Assembly: GCF_900115745.1 (NCBI RefSeq)
Contig: NZ_FOXP01000002.1
Coordinates: forward strand, 186,001-250,000
Direction of reading: 5' to 3'
Origin: Sphingomonas rubra
GTDB taxonomy: Bacteria > Pseudomonadota > Alphaproteobacteria > Sphingomonadales > Sphingomonadaceae
DNA: 64,000 bases
Position 1 is the stretch's first letter, and every line of letters starts with the position of its first letter. The translations under genes were made by a program, and so were the position numbers. Below the pieces are notes generated by a model. The model saw only the letters and a program-made list of their open reading frames with translations. It had not been told where the DNA came from and did no database searches. Positions 8,930-18,163 of the stretch are shown here, one piece after another.

Positions 8930-10144
8930 TTACCCTTTGATGACAGCGGCTTGGGCAGGGGCGGCGGGGGGCGATGCGGCGGGCAGGGTGACCGCCACGG
9001 TGGTGCCGGTGCTGGGCACGCTCTGCACCTCCATGCGCGCGCGGTGCCGCTCGACGATGTGCTTGCAGATGGCCAGGCCCAGCCCGGTACCGCCGAGCGT
9101 GCGGCTGCGCCCCGCGTCGACGCGGTAGAAGCGCTCGGTCAGGCGCGGCAGGTGTTCGGGCGCGATCCCCTCCCCGCGGTCGGTGACGGTCAGCCGGACG
9201 GCGCTGCCGCGTCGCTCGGCGGCGACCGTCACGGGCGTGCCGGCCCGGCCGTATTTCATCGCATTGCCGACCAGATTGTGGAGCAGCTGCGACAATTGCG
9301 CGCGGTCGCCGACGATCGCGGGCAGTTCTCCGGGCACCACGCAGTCGAGATCGCCGGAGCGCGGATTGCCCGTCGCCACCAGTTCGGCGCAGACCTCGTC
9401 GATCAGCCTGCCCAGATCGATGGGCTGGTCGGGCACGCGGAACTTGTCCGCCTCGATCCGCGACAGCGACAGCAGGTCCTCGACCAAGCGCTGCATGCGC
9501 CGCGCCTCGTCGCCGACGATGCGCAGGAAGCGGCGGCGCAGGTCGGGGTCGTCGCCCGCCTCGTCCGCCAGCGTCTCGGCATAGCCGATGATCGAGGCGA
9601 GCGGGGTGCGCAGCTCGTGGCTGGCGTTGGCGACGAAATCGACGCGCATCCGCTCGGCCGCCGCGTTCTCGGTCCGGTCGTGGAGCGTGACCACGCGCAT
9701 GTCGCCCCCCGTCGCCGCGACCAGCCGCCAGCGCCGGTCGCGCGCGCCGAGGCCGACCAGCTCGATGTCGCGCGGTTCGGCGGCGGCGAGCGCCTCGGCC
9801 GCGGCCGGGTGGCGGATGGCGACCCGCGCGTCCTCGCCGACCAGATGGGTGCCGAGCACCGACCGCGCCGCGGCGTTGGCGATCGCGACGCGACCGGCGG
9901 TCAGCACCAGCACCGGATCGGCGACCGCATCCAGCACGCTGGCGAGCGATGGTTCCTGCGGGTCCGGCACCGCGTCCGCGGGGGAAGCCTCGGGTCGCAT
10001 CCACGCGATCAGCGCGGCGACCACGCCGCCGATCAGGGCGAGCAGCGCCGCGATCCCGTCCCCGCGGGCGACACCGGTCGCGACCGCCGCGACGACCGCC
10101 GCCCCCAGGGCGAGGAGCAGGCGCGAGATCGATTCGGAACGCAT
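8930..10144 (-). CDS. phoR: Phosphate regulon sensor histidine kinase PhoR
   Basis: A 404-residue membrane kinase. Two hydrophobic helices (about 8-48) with almost no periplasmic loop, then a PAS-like region (about 65-160), the HisKA box with His176 in ANASHELRTPL, and the ATPase domain with an N-box (LLHNLVGNAMKYG), DRGEGI and GTGLGLAICKHIVERH. The absence of a periplasmic sensor domain is typical of PhoR, which senses through PstSCAB/PhoU. It heads the pst genes, whereas its partner phoB is at the far end. Confidence 0.92.
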   Translation of the reverse strand: MRSESISRLLLALGAAVVAAVATGVARGDGIAALLALIGGVVAALIAWMRPEASPADAVPDPQEPSLASVLDAVADPVLVLTAGRVAIANAAARSVLGTHLVGEDARVAIRHPAAAEALAAAEPRDIELVGLGARDRRWRLVAATGGDMRVVTLHDRTENAAAERMRVDFVANASHELRTPLASIIGYAETLADEAGDDPDLRRRFLRIVGDEARRMQRLVEDLLSLSRIEADKFRVPDQPIDLGRLIDEVCAELVATGNPRSGDLDCVVPGELPAIVGDRAQLSQLLHNLVGNAMKYGRAGTPVTVAAERRGSAVRLTVTDRGEGIAPEHLPRLTERFYRVDAGRSRTLGGTGLGLAICKHIVERHRARMEVQSVPSTGTTVAVTLPAASPPAAPAQAAVIKG

Positions 10145-10185
10145 CCCGTTCTCCTATCGCAGCCGCCGGGGTCGGGCGACCCGCG

Positions 10186-10860
10186 TCACGCGGCGGCGAG
10201 GCGTTCCAGCGTCGGCAGCAGCTCGCGATAATCGTCGACCGTCGCGTCCGCGCCGAGCTCCGCCACCGGGCGATCGAGAAAGCCGAAGGCGCAGGCGATC
10301 ACCGGCACGCCCGCCGCCTTGGCCGCGCGCACGTCGTAGATCGAATCGCCGACGAACGCGGCCCGCCCGCCGCCACACCGCTCGATCATGGCGTGGATCG
10401 GGGCGGGCGACGGCTTGGCGTTGCCGGCGCCCAGCGTGTCGCCGCCGATCAGGCAGGCGAAGCGATCGGACAGGCCGAGCGTGGCGAGCACTTCCGCGGC
10501 GTAGCGCTCGATCTTGTTGGTGACGACCGCCAGGCGCACGCCGCGCGCCGCCAGCGCGTCCAGCGCGTCGAGCGCGTGCGGGTAGGGGGCGGTGTGGACC
10601 ACCATGTTGGCCTCGTAATGATCGAGCAGCCTGCGGTGCAGCACGTCCAGCTCGTCGTCGTCGCAACCGCCGGTCGCCGCCATGCCCTGCGCCAGCATGT
10701 GCCGCGCGCCGCCACCAATCATCGGCTTGATCGCCGCCACCGTCAGCGGCGGCCGTCCGGCGCTCGCCAGCGCGTGGTTGACCGCGGCGGCGAGGTCGCC
10801 GCTGGTGTCGAGCAGCGTGCCGTCCATGTCGAAACCGACGATGTCGAAAGGAGAGGTCAT
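10186..10860 (-). CDS. gph: HAD-family phosphatase, phosphoglycolate phosphatase type
   Basis: A 224-residue HAD hydrolase: motif I DMDGTLLDT (nucleophile and acid Asp), motif II Thr in VVTNK, motif III Lys in AKPSP-like GNAKPSP, motif IV GDSIYDVRAA. The cap-domain position after motif I places it in the Gph/PGP subfamily, which removes 2-phosphoglycolate; the exact substrate is inferred. It is divergent from glmU (60-nt gap holding both start regions) and precedes phoR by 41 nt on the same strand. Confidence 0.85.
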   Translation of the reverse strand: MTSPFDIVGFDMDGTLLDTSGDLAAAVNHALASAGRPPLTVAAIKPMIGGGARHMLAQGMAATGGCDDDELDVLHRRLLDHYEANMVVHTAPYPHALDALDALAARGVRLAVVTNKIERYAAEVLATLGLSDRFACLIGGDTLGAGNAKPSPAPIHAMIERCGGGRAAFVGDSIYDVRAAKAAGVPVIACAFGFLDRPVAELGADATVDDYRELLPTLERLAAA

Positions 10861-10920
10861 GGTCCGCGCCTGCCAGCGGCACACTGGAAATGGCAAGACT
10901 TTCGTGGCACCGCGGCGGTG

Positions 10921-12285
10921 ATGAGCGACAATTCCGGCACTCCCCTGGCCGCGATCGTCCTTGCCGCCGGCAAGGGCACGCGGATGAAGTCCGATCTGCA
11001 CAAGGTATTGCACCCGGTCGCGGGGCGGCCGATGTTGCTCCACCTCCTGGCCGCAGTCGGCGATCTGGCGCCGGAGCGGGTGGTGGTGGTGACCGGCGCC
11101 CTGTCCGAACAGGTGGAGGCGGCGGTGGCGCCGCTCGGCGCCAAGACCGCGCTGCAGGCGGAGCAGCTCGGCACGGCGCACGCGGTCGGCCAGGCGCGGG
11201 ACGCGCTGGCGGGTTTCGACGGCGACGTGCTGATCCTCTACGGCGACGTGCCGCTGGTCGGCCCTGCGACGATGCGCGCGATGGTCGAGCGGCTGCACGC
11301 GCCCGACGCGCCGGCGGCGGTGGTGCTCGGCTTCCGCCCCGCCGATCCGGCGGCCTATGGTCGGGTCATCGCCGACGCGGACGGGCGGATCGCGCGCATG
11401 GTCGAGTGGAAGGACGCGAGCGAGGCCGAGCGCGCCGAGACGCTGTGCAACTCCGGCCTGATGGCGGTGCGCTCGGCCGACCTGTGGCCGCTGCTCGCGC
11501 GCGTCGGCAACGACAATGCGGCGGGCGAATATTACCTGCCCGACCTGGTGATGCTCGCCGCCGCCGACGGGCGCGGCTCGGCGGTGATCGAGACCGACGA
11601 GGCGGAGGTCGCGGGCGTCAACAGCCGCGCCGAACTCGCCGCCGTGGAGGCCGCGTGGCAGGGCCGCCGCCGTGCCGCCGCGATGGCGAACGGTGCCAGC
11701 CTGGTCGCGCCCGAGACGGTGTGGTTCGCGCACGACACGGTGCTTGGCCGCGACGTGATCGTGGAGCCGAACGTGGTGTTCGGCCCCGGCGTGACGGTGG
11801 CGGACGGCGCGACGATCCGCACGTTCAGTCATCTGGAGGGCGCCACCGTGGGCAAGGGTGCCGAGGTCGGTCCCTATGCCCGCCTCCGCCCCGGCGCGGT
11901 GCTCGGGCCTAAGTCCAAGGTCGGCAACTTCGTCGAGGTGAAGAAGGCGACGCTGGGCGAGGGGGCGAAGGCCAATCACCTGACCTATCTCGGCGATGCC
12001 GAGGTCGGCGCGGGTGCGAACATCGGCGCGGGCACGATCACCTGCAACTATGACGGCTTCCTCAAATACCGAACGAGCATCGGGGCGGGCGCCTTTATCG
12101 GCTCCAACTCGGCCTTGGTCGCGCCCGTGTCGATCGGGGCGGGCGCGATCGTCGCGGCAGGATCGGTGGTGACGGCCGACGTTGCGGCCGACGCGCTTGT
12201 CCTGGTTCGTCCGCCGCAGGTCGCCAAGCCCGGCTGGGCGAGGCGCTTTCGCGAGATCATGGCGGCGCGTAAGGCTGCCCGGTAG
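10921..12285 (+). CDS. glmU: Bifunctional GlcNAc-1-phosphate uridyltransferase / GlcN-1-phosphate acetyltransferase
   Basis: A 454-residue cytoplasmic enzyme. The N-terminal pyrophosphorylase domain has LAAGKGTRMKS (about 13-23) and YGDVPLV; the C-terminal half is a left-handed beta-helix with the acetyltransferase segments NFVEVKKATLG, NHLTYLGDAEVG and NIGAGTITCNYDG. It makes UDP-GlcNAc for peptidoglycan and lipid A. It is followed 20 nt later by glmS, which supplies its precursor pathway, so the two form an operon. The window contains no glmM. Confidence 0.96.
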   Translation: MSDNSGTPLAAIVLAAGKGTRMKSDLHKVLHPVAGRPMLLHLLAAVGDLAPERVVVVTGALSEQVEAAVAPLGAKTALQAEQLGTAHAVGQARDALAGFDGDVLILYGDVPLVGPATMRAMVERLHAPDAPAAVVLGFRPADPAAYGRVIADADGRIARMVEWKDASEAERAETLCNSGLMAVRSADLWPLLARVGNDNAAGEYYLPDLVMLAAADGRGSAVIETDEAEVAGVNSRAELAAVEAAWQGRRRAAAMANGASLVAPETVWFAHDTVLGRDVIVEPNVVFGPGVTVADGATIRTFSHLEGATVGKGAEVGPYARLRPGAVLGPKSKVGNFVEVKKATLGEGAKANHLTYLGDAEVGAGANIGAGTITCNYDGFLKYRTSIGAGAFIGSNSALVAPVSIGAGAIVAAGSVVTADVAADALVLVRPPQVAKPGWARRFREIMAARKAAR

Positions 12286-12305
12286 AATACGGAGTATCAC
12301 CCCAC

Positions 12306-14129
12306 ATGTGCGGCATCGTCGGTATCCTCGGTCAGGCCAAGGTCGCTCCGCGTCTCTTCGACGGGCTCAAGCGGCTCGAATATCGCGGCTATGATTCGTC
12401 GGGCATCTGCACCGCGCACGATGGCGATTTCGATCGTCGCCGTGCGCCGGGCAAGCTCGCGCACCTGGCCGAGCGGCTCGCCGCCGATCCGTTGCCGGGC
12501 GTCATCGGCATCGCCCATACCCGCTGGGCGACGCACGGCGGCCCGACCGAGGACAACGCCCACCCGCATATCGCCGGCGACGTGGCGGTGGTGCACAACG
12601 GCATCATCGAGAATTTCAAGCCGCTGCGTGACGAACTGATCGCGGACGGCCGCACCTTCCTGTCGGAGACCGATTCGGAGGTGGTCGCGCACCTCGTCGA
12701 CCGCGAGCGCCAGCGCGGTGCCTCGCCGACGGACGCGATGGCGACGGTGCTGCCGCGCCTGCATGGGGCGTTCGCGCTGGCGGTGATGTTCAAGGACCAG
12801 CCGGACCTGCTGATCGGCGCGCGTCTCGGTGCGCCGCTGACGGTTGGATACGGCGAGGGCGAGAATTACCTCGGCTCCGACGCGCACGCGCTCGCCGCGC
12901 TGACGCAGCGGATCGCCTATCTCGACGAGGGCGACTGGGCGGTGGTGCGCCGCGACGGCGTCGAGATCTTCGACCGCGACAACCAGCGCGTCGAGCGCCC
13001 GATCGTCCATTCCGGCGTGTCGAGCCAGGTGGTCGACAAGGGCAATCACCGGCATTTCATGCTGAAGGAGATCTACGAGCAGCCGATCGTCGTCGCGCAG
13101 ACGCTGCGCTCGTATCTCCAGCGGATGGACGAGCGGGTGACGCTGCCGATCCCCGAGGGCGACCTGTCGGCGGTGAAGCGGGTGACGATCGTCGCGTGCG
13201 GCACCAGCTTCTACGCGGGCATGGTCGCGCGCTACTGGTTCGAGCAGTTCGCGCGCGTGCCCGTCGACCTCGATGTCGCGTCCGAGTTCCGCTACCGCGC
13301 GCCGGTGATGGAGCCGGGCGGGCTGGCGCTGTTCATCTCGCAGTCGGGCGAGACCGCCGACACGCTCGCCGCGCTGCGCCACGCGCGCGCGGAGGGGCAG
13401 ACGATCGCGGTGGTGTGCAACGTGCCGACCAGCTCCATGGCGCGCGAGGCGGACCTGCTGTTGTCGACGCATGCGGGGCCGGAGATCGGCGTCGCCTCCA
13501 CCAAGGCATTCACCTGCCAGCTGGCGGTGCTCGCCGCCTTCGCCGCCAATCTGGCGCGGGCCAAGGGGCGGCTGAGCCGGGAGGACGAGCGCGCGATCGT
13601 CGAGCATCTGGCAGAGGCGCCCGCCTCGCTCAACGCCGCCCTGGCGCTGGACGAGGCGATCGAGCAGGTCGCGACGCAGGTCGCTCCCGCCCGCGACGTG
13701 CTCTATCTCGGCCGCGGCACCGATTACCCGCTGGCGCTGGAAGGTGCGCTGAAGCTGAAGGAAATCAGCTACATCCACGCCGAAGGTTACGCGGCGGGCG
13801 AGATGAAGCACGGGCCGATCGCGTTGATCGACGACGCGGTGCCGGTGATCGTCATCGCACCGTCGGGGCCGTTGTTCGAGAAGACGGTGTCGAACATGCA
13901 GGAGGTGCGCGCGCGCGGCGGCCGCGTCATCCTGATCTCCGACGAGGACGGCATCGCCGAGGCGGGGGCGGGCTGCGCGGCGACGATCGCGCTGCCGCGC
14001 GTCCACCCGCTGATCGCGCCGATCGTCTACGCGGTGCCGATCCAGCTGCTCGCCTACCACGTGGCGGTGCAGAAGGGGACCGACGTCGATCAGCCGCGCA
14101 ACCTCGCCAAATCGGTGACGGTGGAGTGA
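12306..14129 (+). CDS. glmS: Glutamine-fructose-6-phosphate aminotransferase (isomerizing)
   Basis: A 607-residue enzyme of standard length. Cys2 in MCGIVG is the glutaminase nucleophile; the GATase domain carries HTRWATHG and NGIIEN. Two SIS domains follow (CGTSFYAG, SQSGETADT, STKAFTCQ), and the C-terminus DQPRNLAKSVTVE is the family signature. It makes glucosamine-6-phosphate from fructose-6-phosphate and glutamine. I see no glmS ribozyme in the 20-nt gap from glmU. A palindromic repeat element begins right after the stop. Confidence 0.97.
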   Translation: MCGIVGILGQAKVAPRLFDGLKRLEYRGYDSSGICTAHDGDFDRRRAPGKLAHLAERLAADPLPGVIGIAHTRWATHGGPTEDNAHPHIAGDVAVVHNGIIENFKPLRDELIADGRTFLSETDSEVVAHLVDRERQRGASPTDAMATVLPRLHGAFALAVMFKDQPDLLIGARLGAPLTVGYGEGENYLGSDAHALAALTQRIAYLDEGDWAVVRRDGVEIFDRDNQRVERPIVHSGVSSQVVDKGNHRHFMLKEIYEQPIVVAQTLRSYLQRMDERVTLPIPEGDLSAVKRVTIVACGTSFYAGMVARYWFEQFARVPVDLDVASEFRYRAPVMEPGGLALFISQSGETADTLAALRHARAEGQTIAVVCNVPTSSMAREADLLLSTHAGPEIGVASTKAFTCQLAVLAAFAANLARAKGRLSREDERAIVEHLAEAPASLNAALALDEAIEQVATQVAPARDVLYLGRGTDYPLALEGALKLKEISYIHAEGYAAGEMKHGPIALIDDAVPVIVIAPSGPLFEKTVSNMQEVRARGGRVILISDEDGIAEAGAGCAATIALPRVHPLIAPIVYAVPIQLLAYHVAVQKGTDVDQPRNLAKSVTVE

Positions 14130-14133
14130 TCCG

Positions 14134-14302
14134 CTAGGCCCGATCACATCCGGGCTGTTGCGACCTTCCCTTCTTCGTCATGCCGGGCTTGTCCCGGCAT
14201 CCAGAGCCACAGGGGGGTGTCCTGCTTGGCCCTGGATGCCGGGACGAGCCCGGCATGACGGCTTTTCTCCGGTGCAAGAACCTGGATATCGATCCGGCCT
14301 AG
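14134..14302. repeat. Nested composite palindromic element, copy 1
   Basis: Inner part 14176-14260: unit 1 CGTCATGCCGGGC-TTG-TCCCGGCATCC (14176-14202) and unit 2 (14234-14260), its approximate reverse complement, separated by about 31 nt; each unit is itself a hairpin. Outer arms CTAGGCC-C-GATC (14134-14144 on) and GATCCGGCCTAG (14291-14302) are also inverted relative to each other, so the whole can fold as one long hairpin. The right arm overlaps the mpg stop codon. The same outer arm sequence recurs at 57271-57437. It sits between convergent glmS and mpg and may end both transcripts. Confidence 0.75.
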
Positions 14303-14850
14303 CGGAACGGTCGGCTCAGGAAGCGCGAGCCGGCCAGTCCGAAGCGCCACGGCTCGTCGGCCGCGCGCGTGATGCCGATGCGCGGCCCGACGAGCAACGG
14401 CGGGGTGGCGTCGGTCAGGACCAGCGCGAACGGCGGTGCGTCGAGCGGCGATCCGTCCATCGCGCCAGTGATGCCGAGCGCCTGGCACAATCGCCCCGGC
14501 CCCGAGCAGAGCAGCCGCGGATCGGCCGTGCCGCGCCGCGCCGCCATGATCTCCAGACCCATCGTCGGCTCGAGCGCGCGGATCAGCACCGCCGCCGCCT
14601 CCTCGGCCCCGCCGACGACGTTCATGCACCAGTGCAGGCCGTAGCTGCGGTAAACATAGGCGCGGCCCGGCGGCCCGAACATCGCCGCGTTGCGCGCGGT
14701 GCGGCCGGCGAAGCTGTGCGCGGCCGGGTCGCCGGCGTGATAGGCTTCCGTCTCGACAATCGTCCCGCTCACACCGTCGACGGTGAGCGTCGCGCCGATC
14801 AAGGCACGGGCGACGTCGAGAACAGGACGGTCGAAGAAGGCGTGATCCAT
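14299..14850 (-). CDS. mpg: DNA-3-methyladenine glycosylase (AAG/MPG family)
   Basis: A 183-residue protein matching the alkyladenine glycosylase family: [17 protein letters not shown] (metal-free active site with the general-base Glu), [23 protein letters not shown] and [11 protein letters not shown]. It excises alkylated purines such as 3-methyladenine and hypoxanthine in base excision repair. The stop codon lies inside the right arm of the palindromic element at 14134-14302. Confidence 0.92.
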   Translation of the reverse strand: MDHAFFDRPVLDVARALIGATLTVDGVSGTIVETEAYHAGDPAAHSFAGRTARNAAMFGPPGRAYVYRSYGLHWCMNVVGGAEEAAAVLIRALEPTMGLEIMAARRGTADPRLLCSGPGRLCQALGITGAMDGSPLDAPPFALVLTDATPPLLVGPRIGITRAADEPWRFGLAGSRFLSRPFR

Positions 14851-14893
14851 CGCCGACGGCCATGGCGCATGGCACGCGCGACGTCACGGCCGA

Positions 14894-15823
14894 TCAGATC
14901 GCGCCGTCCTCCTCGCTGATCCGGGCGCCGTCGGCGCGCGGCAGATCGAGATCGGGCAGCGCGCCGCGATGGATGCGGACGCCGGCCGAGACGAGCATCG
15001 GCGTCGCGCTCGCGGAGCCGCGATGTACCGTCACCGCGTCGTGATCGACCAACGTGTTTCGTATCGCCGATTCGGCCGCGACGGTGGCGCGAGGGACAGG
15101 AGGGTTGGGCTCGACCTGCGCGTAGGATTGGCGAAAGGCCAGCGTCCGCTCCATCGCGCCGCGCCAGCGGTAGAACAGGTGCGCGCCGATCGTGGTGATC
15201 CGCGTCATGCTCGCGGCCCACCACGGCATCACGTAATTGGCGTGATAGAAGGTCGCCCCGCCGACCGGCGCGTAGACCGATCCGGCGAGCGCCGCCTCGG
15301 CGACCGCGCGCGCCCGGTTCCAGGCGGCGGGCTGACGCGGGCGGTTCAGCGATCCGTCGCAGGTGAAGGAAAATTGGCAGCCGGTCCGCCGCTGCGATCC
15401 CTGATAGACGACGCCGCAGACGCTGGCGGGGAAGGCGCGATCGCGGACGCGGTTGAGCACCACCTGCGCCACCGCGCGCTGGCCGTCCTCGGACTCCGAT
15501 CCTGCCTCGTAGTAGACCGCGGTCGTCAGGCACTCCAGCGCCCGGTCAGCATCGGCCTGGTTCTGGGCGGCGGCGACGAAGGGCGGTGCGGCTCGCGGTG
15601 TCGCCACCGCCGGTCCGCCGATGGACCGATCCGGTTTGGCGACGACCGAGGAGGTGAGCGCCAGGCCGTCGAGCAGAGCCCGCGCATCGGCGACGTGGAC
15701 GGGCGCGGCGGCCGGCCGGGAGGGCTCGGGAACGCACGATGTCGACCCGATGAGCGCGGCCAAGCCGATGCCTGCCGTCACGCTGCTCGATCGCGCCCTG
15801 TTCGCGCATACCGTCGGTTCCAT
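14894..15823 (-). CDS. SleB-type cell wall hydrolase
   Basis: A 309-residue exported protein; the ATG at 15823 has GGAGGT upstream. The N-terminus is a basic, then hydrophobic leader ending near TSC, a possible but imperfect lipobox. The Hydrolase_2 (SleB) domain spans about 95-210: LTTAVYYEAGSESEDGQ holds the catalytic Glu, followed by AVAQVVLNRV and the CQFSFTCDG segment. SleB-type lytic enzymes cut peptidoglycan glycan strands; in a non-spore-former this is a general wall-remodelling enzyme. The last ~70 residues have no recognised domain. Confidence 0.85.
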   Translation of the reverse strand: MEPTVCANRARSSSVTAGIGLAALIGSTSCVPEPSRPAAAPVHVADARALLDGLALTSSVVAKPDRSIGGPAVATPRAAPPFVAAAQNQADADRALECLTTAVYYEAGSESEDGQRAVAQVVLNRVRDRAFPASVCGVVYQGSQRRTGCQFSFTCDGSLNRPRQPAAWNRARAVAEAALAGSVYAPVGGATFYHANYVMPWWAASMTRITTIGAHLFYRWRGAMERTLAFRQSYAQVEPNPPVPRATVAAESAIRNTLVDHDAVTVHRGSASATPMLVSAGVRIHRGALPDLDLPRADGARISEEDGAI

Positions 15824-15862
15824 GACCTCCGGTTAGGCGACGATACTTGTCGTCCGGTTAAC

Positions 15863-16261
15863 CTAGAGGAGCTTCACCAGCATCAGCAGCAAGCCCAGGA
15901 TCGACACCAGCCAGCAGAGGCTGCGCAGATACGGTACGCCGAACAGATAAAGCGGGATGTAGCAGATCCGGGCCGCAAACCATACCGCGGCACCCAGCGC
16001 CCCGAGGCCGCCCGTGCGGTCGCTCGCCGCCAGTGCCAGCGCCAAGGCGATGAAGGCGGGGTAGGTTTCCCCGAAGTTGCGCAGCGCCCGCTCGGCGCGA
16101 CCAGCCATGCGCCCGAGCGGCTCGGCGTTCCCGTCGCGCGCGCCTGCGCCCCAGGCAAAGCCACGCTCGCGCGTCATCGTCTGCCCTTGCAGGGCCAGAT
16201 GCGCGAGCAGCAGCACGACCGACCAGCCGAGCAGCGTTAGTTCAAGGGGGAGGGGTGCCAT
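15863..16261 (-). CDS. MAPEG-family membrane protein
   Basis: A 132-residue protein with four hydrophobic helices, starting at an ATG with GAGGA upstream. The motif GRMAGRAERALRNFGETYPAF (around residues 50-70) is the MAPEG hallmark (membrane-associated eicosanoid/glutathione metabolism family). Bacterial members are mostly uncharacterised; glutathione-related activity is possible, not shown. Confidence 0.82.
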   Translation of the reverse strand: MAPLPLELTLLGWSVVLLLAHLALQGQTMTRERGFAWGAGARDGNAEPLGRMAGRAERALRNFGETYPAFIALALALAASDRTGGLGALGAAVWFAARICYIPLYLFGVPYLRSLCWLVSILGLLLMLVKLL

Positions 16262-16327
16262 GCGTCATGTCCTCGCCGTGTCGTCCGCTCAACGAGCGCT
16301 GCGACGATCGGGTCCGGCGAGGGAGGA

Positions 16328-16404
16328 TGGCAGGGGAGCTCGGACTCGAACCGAGGGCCTTCGGTTTTGGAGACCGACGCTCTAACCAACTGAGCTACAC
16401 CCCT
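16328..16404 (-). tRNA. trnW: tRNA-Trp (anticodon CCA)
   Basis: Read on the minus strand, 77 nt from AGGGGTG to an encoded CCA. D arm GCTC..GAGC, anticodon stem CGGTC/GACCG-like with loop CTCCAAA and anticodon CCA, T arm CTCGG-TTCGAGT-CCGAG. The acceptor stem pairs except for a U6-U67 mismatch. It stands alone: secE, often next to tRNA-Trp in other bacteria, is not here. Confidence 0.93.
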
Positions 16405-16501
16405 GTGCGGTGGCGGCCTTTACCCGCATCGGGGCCGCTCGGCAAGCGGATGGTTGCCTCGCCCGGTCGATCGATTAGGACTTGGGGGCGAGGGAGTGAC
16501 G

Positions 16502-17515
16502 ATGATGTACCGGTTATGGATGGCGCTGGCGGCGATCGCGGCCAGCGGGGCGGGCGCGCAGGCGCCAACGGCGCAGCCCGATCTCGGTCCCCGGCTGGAA
16601 CGCTTCACCTATCCCTGGCCCGTGCAGACGATGACGGTGGACGTCGTCGGCCAGCCGGCGGAGATGGCGTTCATGGACCTCGCCCCCGCGCGGCCCAACG
16701 GGCGCAGCGTGGTGCTGCTCCACGGCAAGAACTTCTGCGGGGCGACGTGGGAGTCGAGTGCGCGGGCGCTGTCCGCGGCGGGGTATCGCGTCCTCGTTCC
16801 CGATCAGATCGGATTCTGCAAATCGTCCAAGCCGCGCGCCGCGCAGTACAGCTTCGAGATGCTGGCGAGCTTCACCCGACGGCTGATGGAGTCGCGCGGC
16901 ATCGCCAGGGCGCACGTGGTCGGCCATTCGATGGGCGGGATGCTCGCGATGCGCTTCGCCATCATGTACCCCGGCCAGGTCGAGCGGCTGGTGCTGGTCA
17001 ATCCGCTCGGCCTCAAGGACCGGTCGGAAATGGGGCTTCCGTACGTCGACGTCGACACGCTGTGGGCGGGCGAGCGCAAGACCAGCTACGCCAGCATCAA
17101 GGCGTATCAGCTGGAAAACTATTACCACGGGCAGTGGAAGCCCGCGTACGACCGCTGGGTATGGATGCAGGCGGGGATGTACGCGGGCGCCGGCCGCGAG
17201 CAGGTGGCGCTGGCCCAGGCCAAGACCAGCGAGATGATCAAGACGCAGTCCGTCGCGCACGAACTCTACCGCATCACGCCGCCCACGACGCTGATCGTCG
17301 GCACGCTCGACAAGACCGCGTTCGGCCGGGCGCAGACGCCGCCCGACCTGCGCCGCTTCCTTCAGGCGATCCCGATCGTCGCGCCCGCCGCCGCGCGGGC
17401 CATGCCGAAGGCCACGCTCGTCCGGTTGGAGGGGCTGGGCCATTCGCCGCAGGTCGAGGACCCTGCACGGTTCGAGCGGACGCTGCTCGCGACGCTGGCG
17501 CCGCCGCGCGGCTAG
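16502..17515 (+). CDS. Secreted alpha/beta hydrolase
   Basis: A 337-residue alpha/beta-hydrolase. The ATG at 16502 follows a GGGAG box and begins a signal peptide (MMYRLWMALAAIAASGAGAQ), so the enzyme is likely periplasmic. The oxyanion region LLHGKNFCG is followed by the nucleophile elbow VGHSMGGML (Ser near residue 143), an acid Asp in GTLDKTAFG and a late catalytic His in GLGHSPQVE. Substrate unknown. The 3' end overlaps the convergent membrane-protein gene by 4 nt. Confidence 0.85.
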   Translation: MMYRLWMALAAIAASGAGAQAPTAQPDLGPRLERFTYPWPVQTMTVDVVGQPAEMAFMDLAPARPNGRSVVLLHGKNFCGATWESSARALSAAGYRVLVPDQIGFCKSSKPRAAQYSFEMLASFTRRLMESRGIARAHVVGHSMGGMLAMRFAIMYPGQVERLVLVNPLGLKDRSEMGLPYVDVDTLWAGERKTSYASIKAYQLENYYHGQWKPAYDRWVWMQAGMYAGAGREQVALAQAKTSEMIKTQSVAHELYRITPPTTLIVGTLDKTAFGRAQTPPDLRRFLQAIPIVAPAAARAMPKATLVRLEGLGHSPQVEDPARFERTLLATLAPPRG

Positions 17516-18135
17516 GTCGAAATCCGGCGGAGCGGCAGGGGCGCGTCGTTCGCGGCGCGCGCGATCGGCCACAGCGTCAGCCGGGTGCCGCCGAGGGCGA
17601 GCGCGACCGCCAATCCGATCGCCTCGATCCCGATCGGCGCCAGGATCGGCAGCACCAACGTGGCGAACAGCGCCGCGGCGTCCTGCTCGCGTGGCGACGC
17701 GCGCCGTGCAGCGCAACTCGCGGCGATCCACGCGGCCAGGCCGATCGCCGTCGCCAGCAGCAGGATGTTCGCATCTGCGGGCAGCCATGTTCCCAGCGAC
17801 GCGCGGGGGAGAGGGTGTGCGTCGACCGACCAGGCGACGGCCGCTGCGGCGAGCGAGAACGGCGGCAGGATCGCCCGGGCGACTCGGTGCGCGATGGCGG
17901 TGCCGAGCAGCACGGGAAGCAGCGCGAGACCAACCGTCGACGCGCCGGCCGCGATCCCCGCCGCCAACGCCATGTCGCGATGCCGCCGCTCGCGCGCGGC
18001 GACGAGCGCGGCGGCGCTGCCGGTCACGCTCAGCACTTCCGTCGGGGTCAACGCGCCGCCCGACAGCGCGCCGGCGGCGACCAAGGCGATCATGGCGAAA
18101 CGTAGCGGCGGCATGGACCGCGTATCGCGCGACAC
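17512..18135 (-). CDS. Multi-pass membrane protein of unknown function
   Basis: A 207-residue (GTG at 18135) or 200-residue (ATG at 18114) protein; neither start has a good ribosome binding site. It is Ala/Leu-rich with about five or six hydrophobic helices and no motif I recognise. It is divergent from the str operon, whose promoter lies only about 30 nt upstream of its start. Confidence 0.55.
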   Translation of the reverse strand: MSRDTRSMPPLRFAMIALVAAGALSGGALTPTEVLSVTGSAAALVAARERRHRDMALAAGIAAGASTVGLALLPVLLGTAIAHRVARAILPPFSLAAAAVAWSVDAHPLPRASLGTWLPADANILLLATAIGLAAWIAASCAARRASPREQDAAALFATLVLPILAPIGIEAIGLAVALALGGTRLTLWPIARAANDAPLPLRRIST

Positions 18136-18163
18136 CGGTTGCGACGGCGTTAAGTCTGCCCGA

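Noticed and set aside
8905..8940. Pho-box-like sequence (GTAAC and GTCAC at 11-nt spacing) ahead of pstS
   Set aside because: Only two poor half-sites, overlapping the phoR stop codon; not close enough to the CTGTCAT consensus to call.
12297..14147. Minus-strand open frame opposite glmS
   Set aside because: Antisense to the whole of glmS, His/Arg/Asp-rich translation, no domain and no ribosome site.
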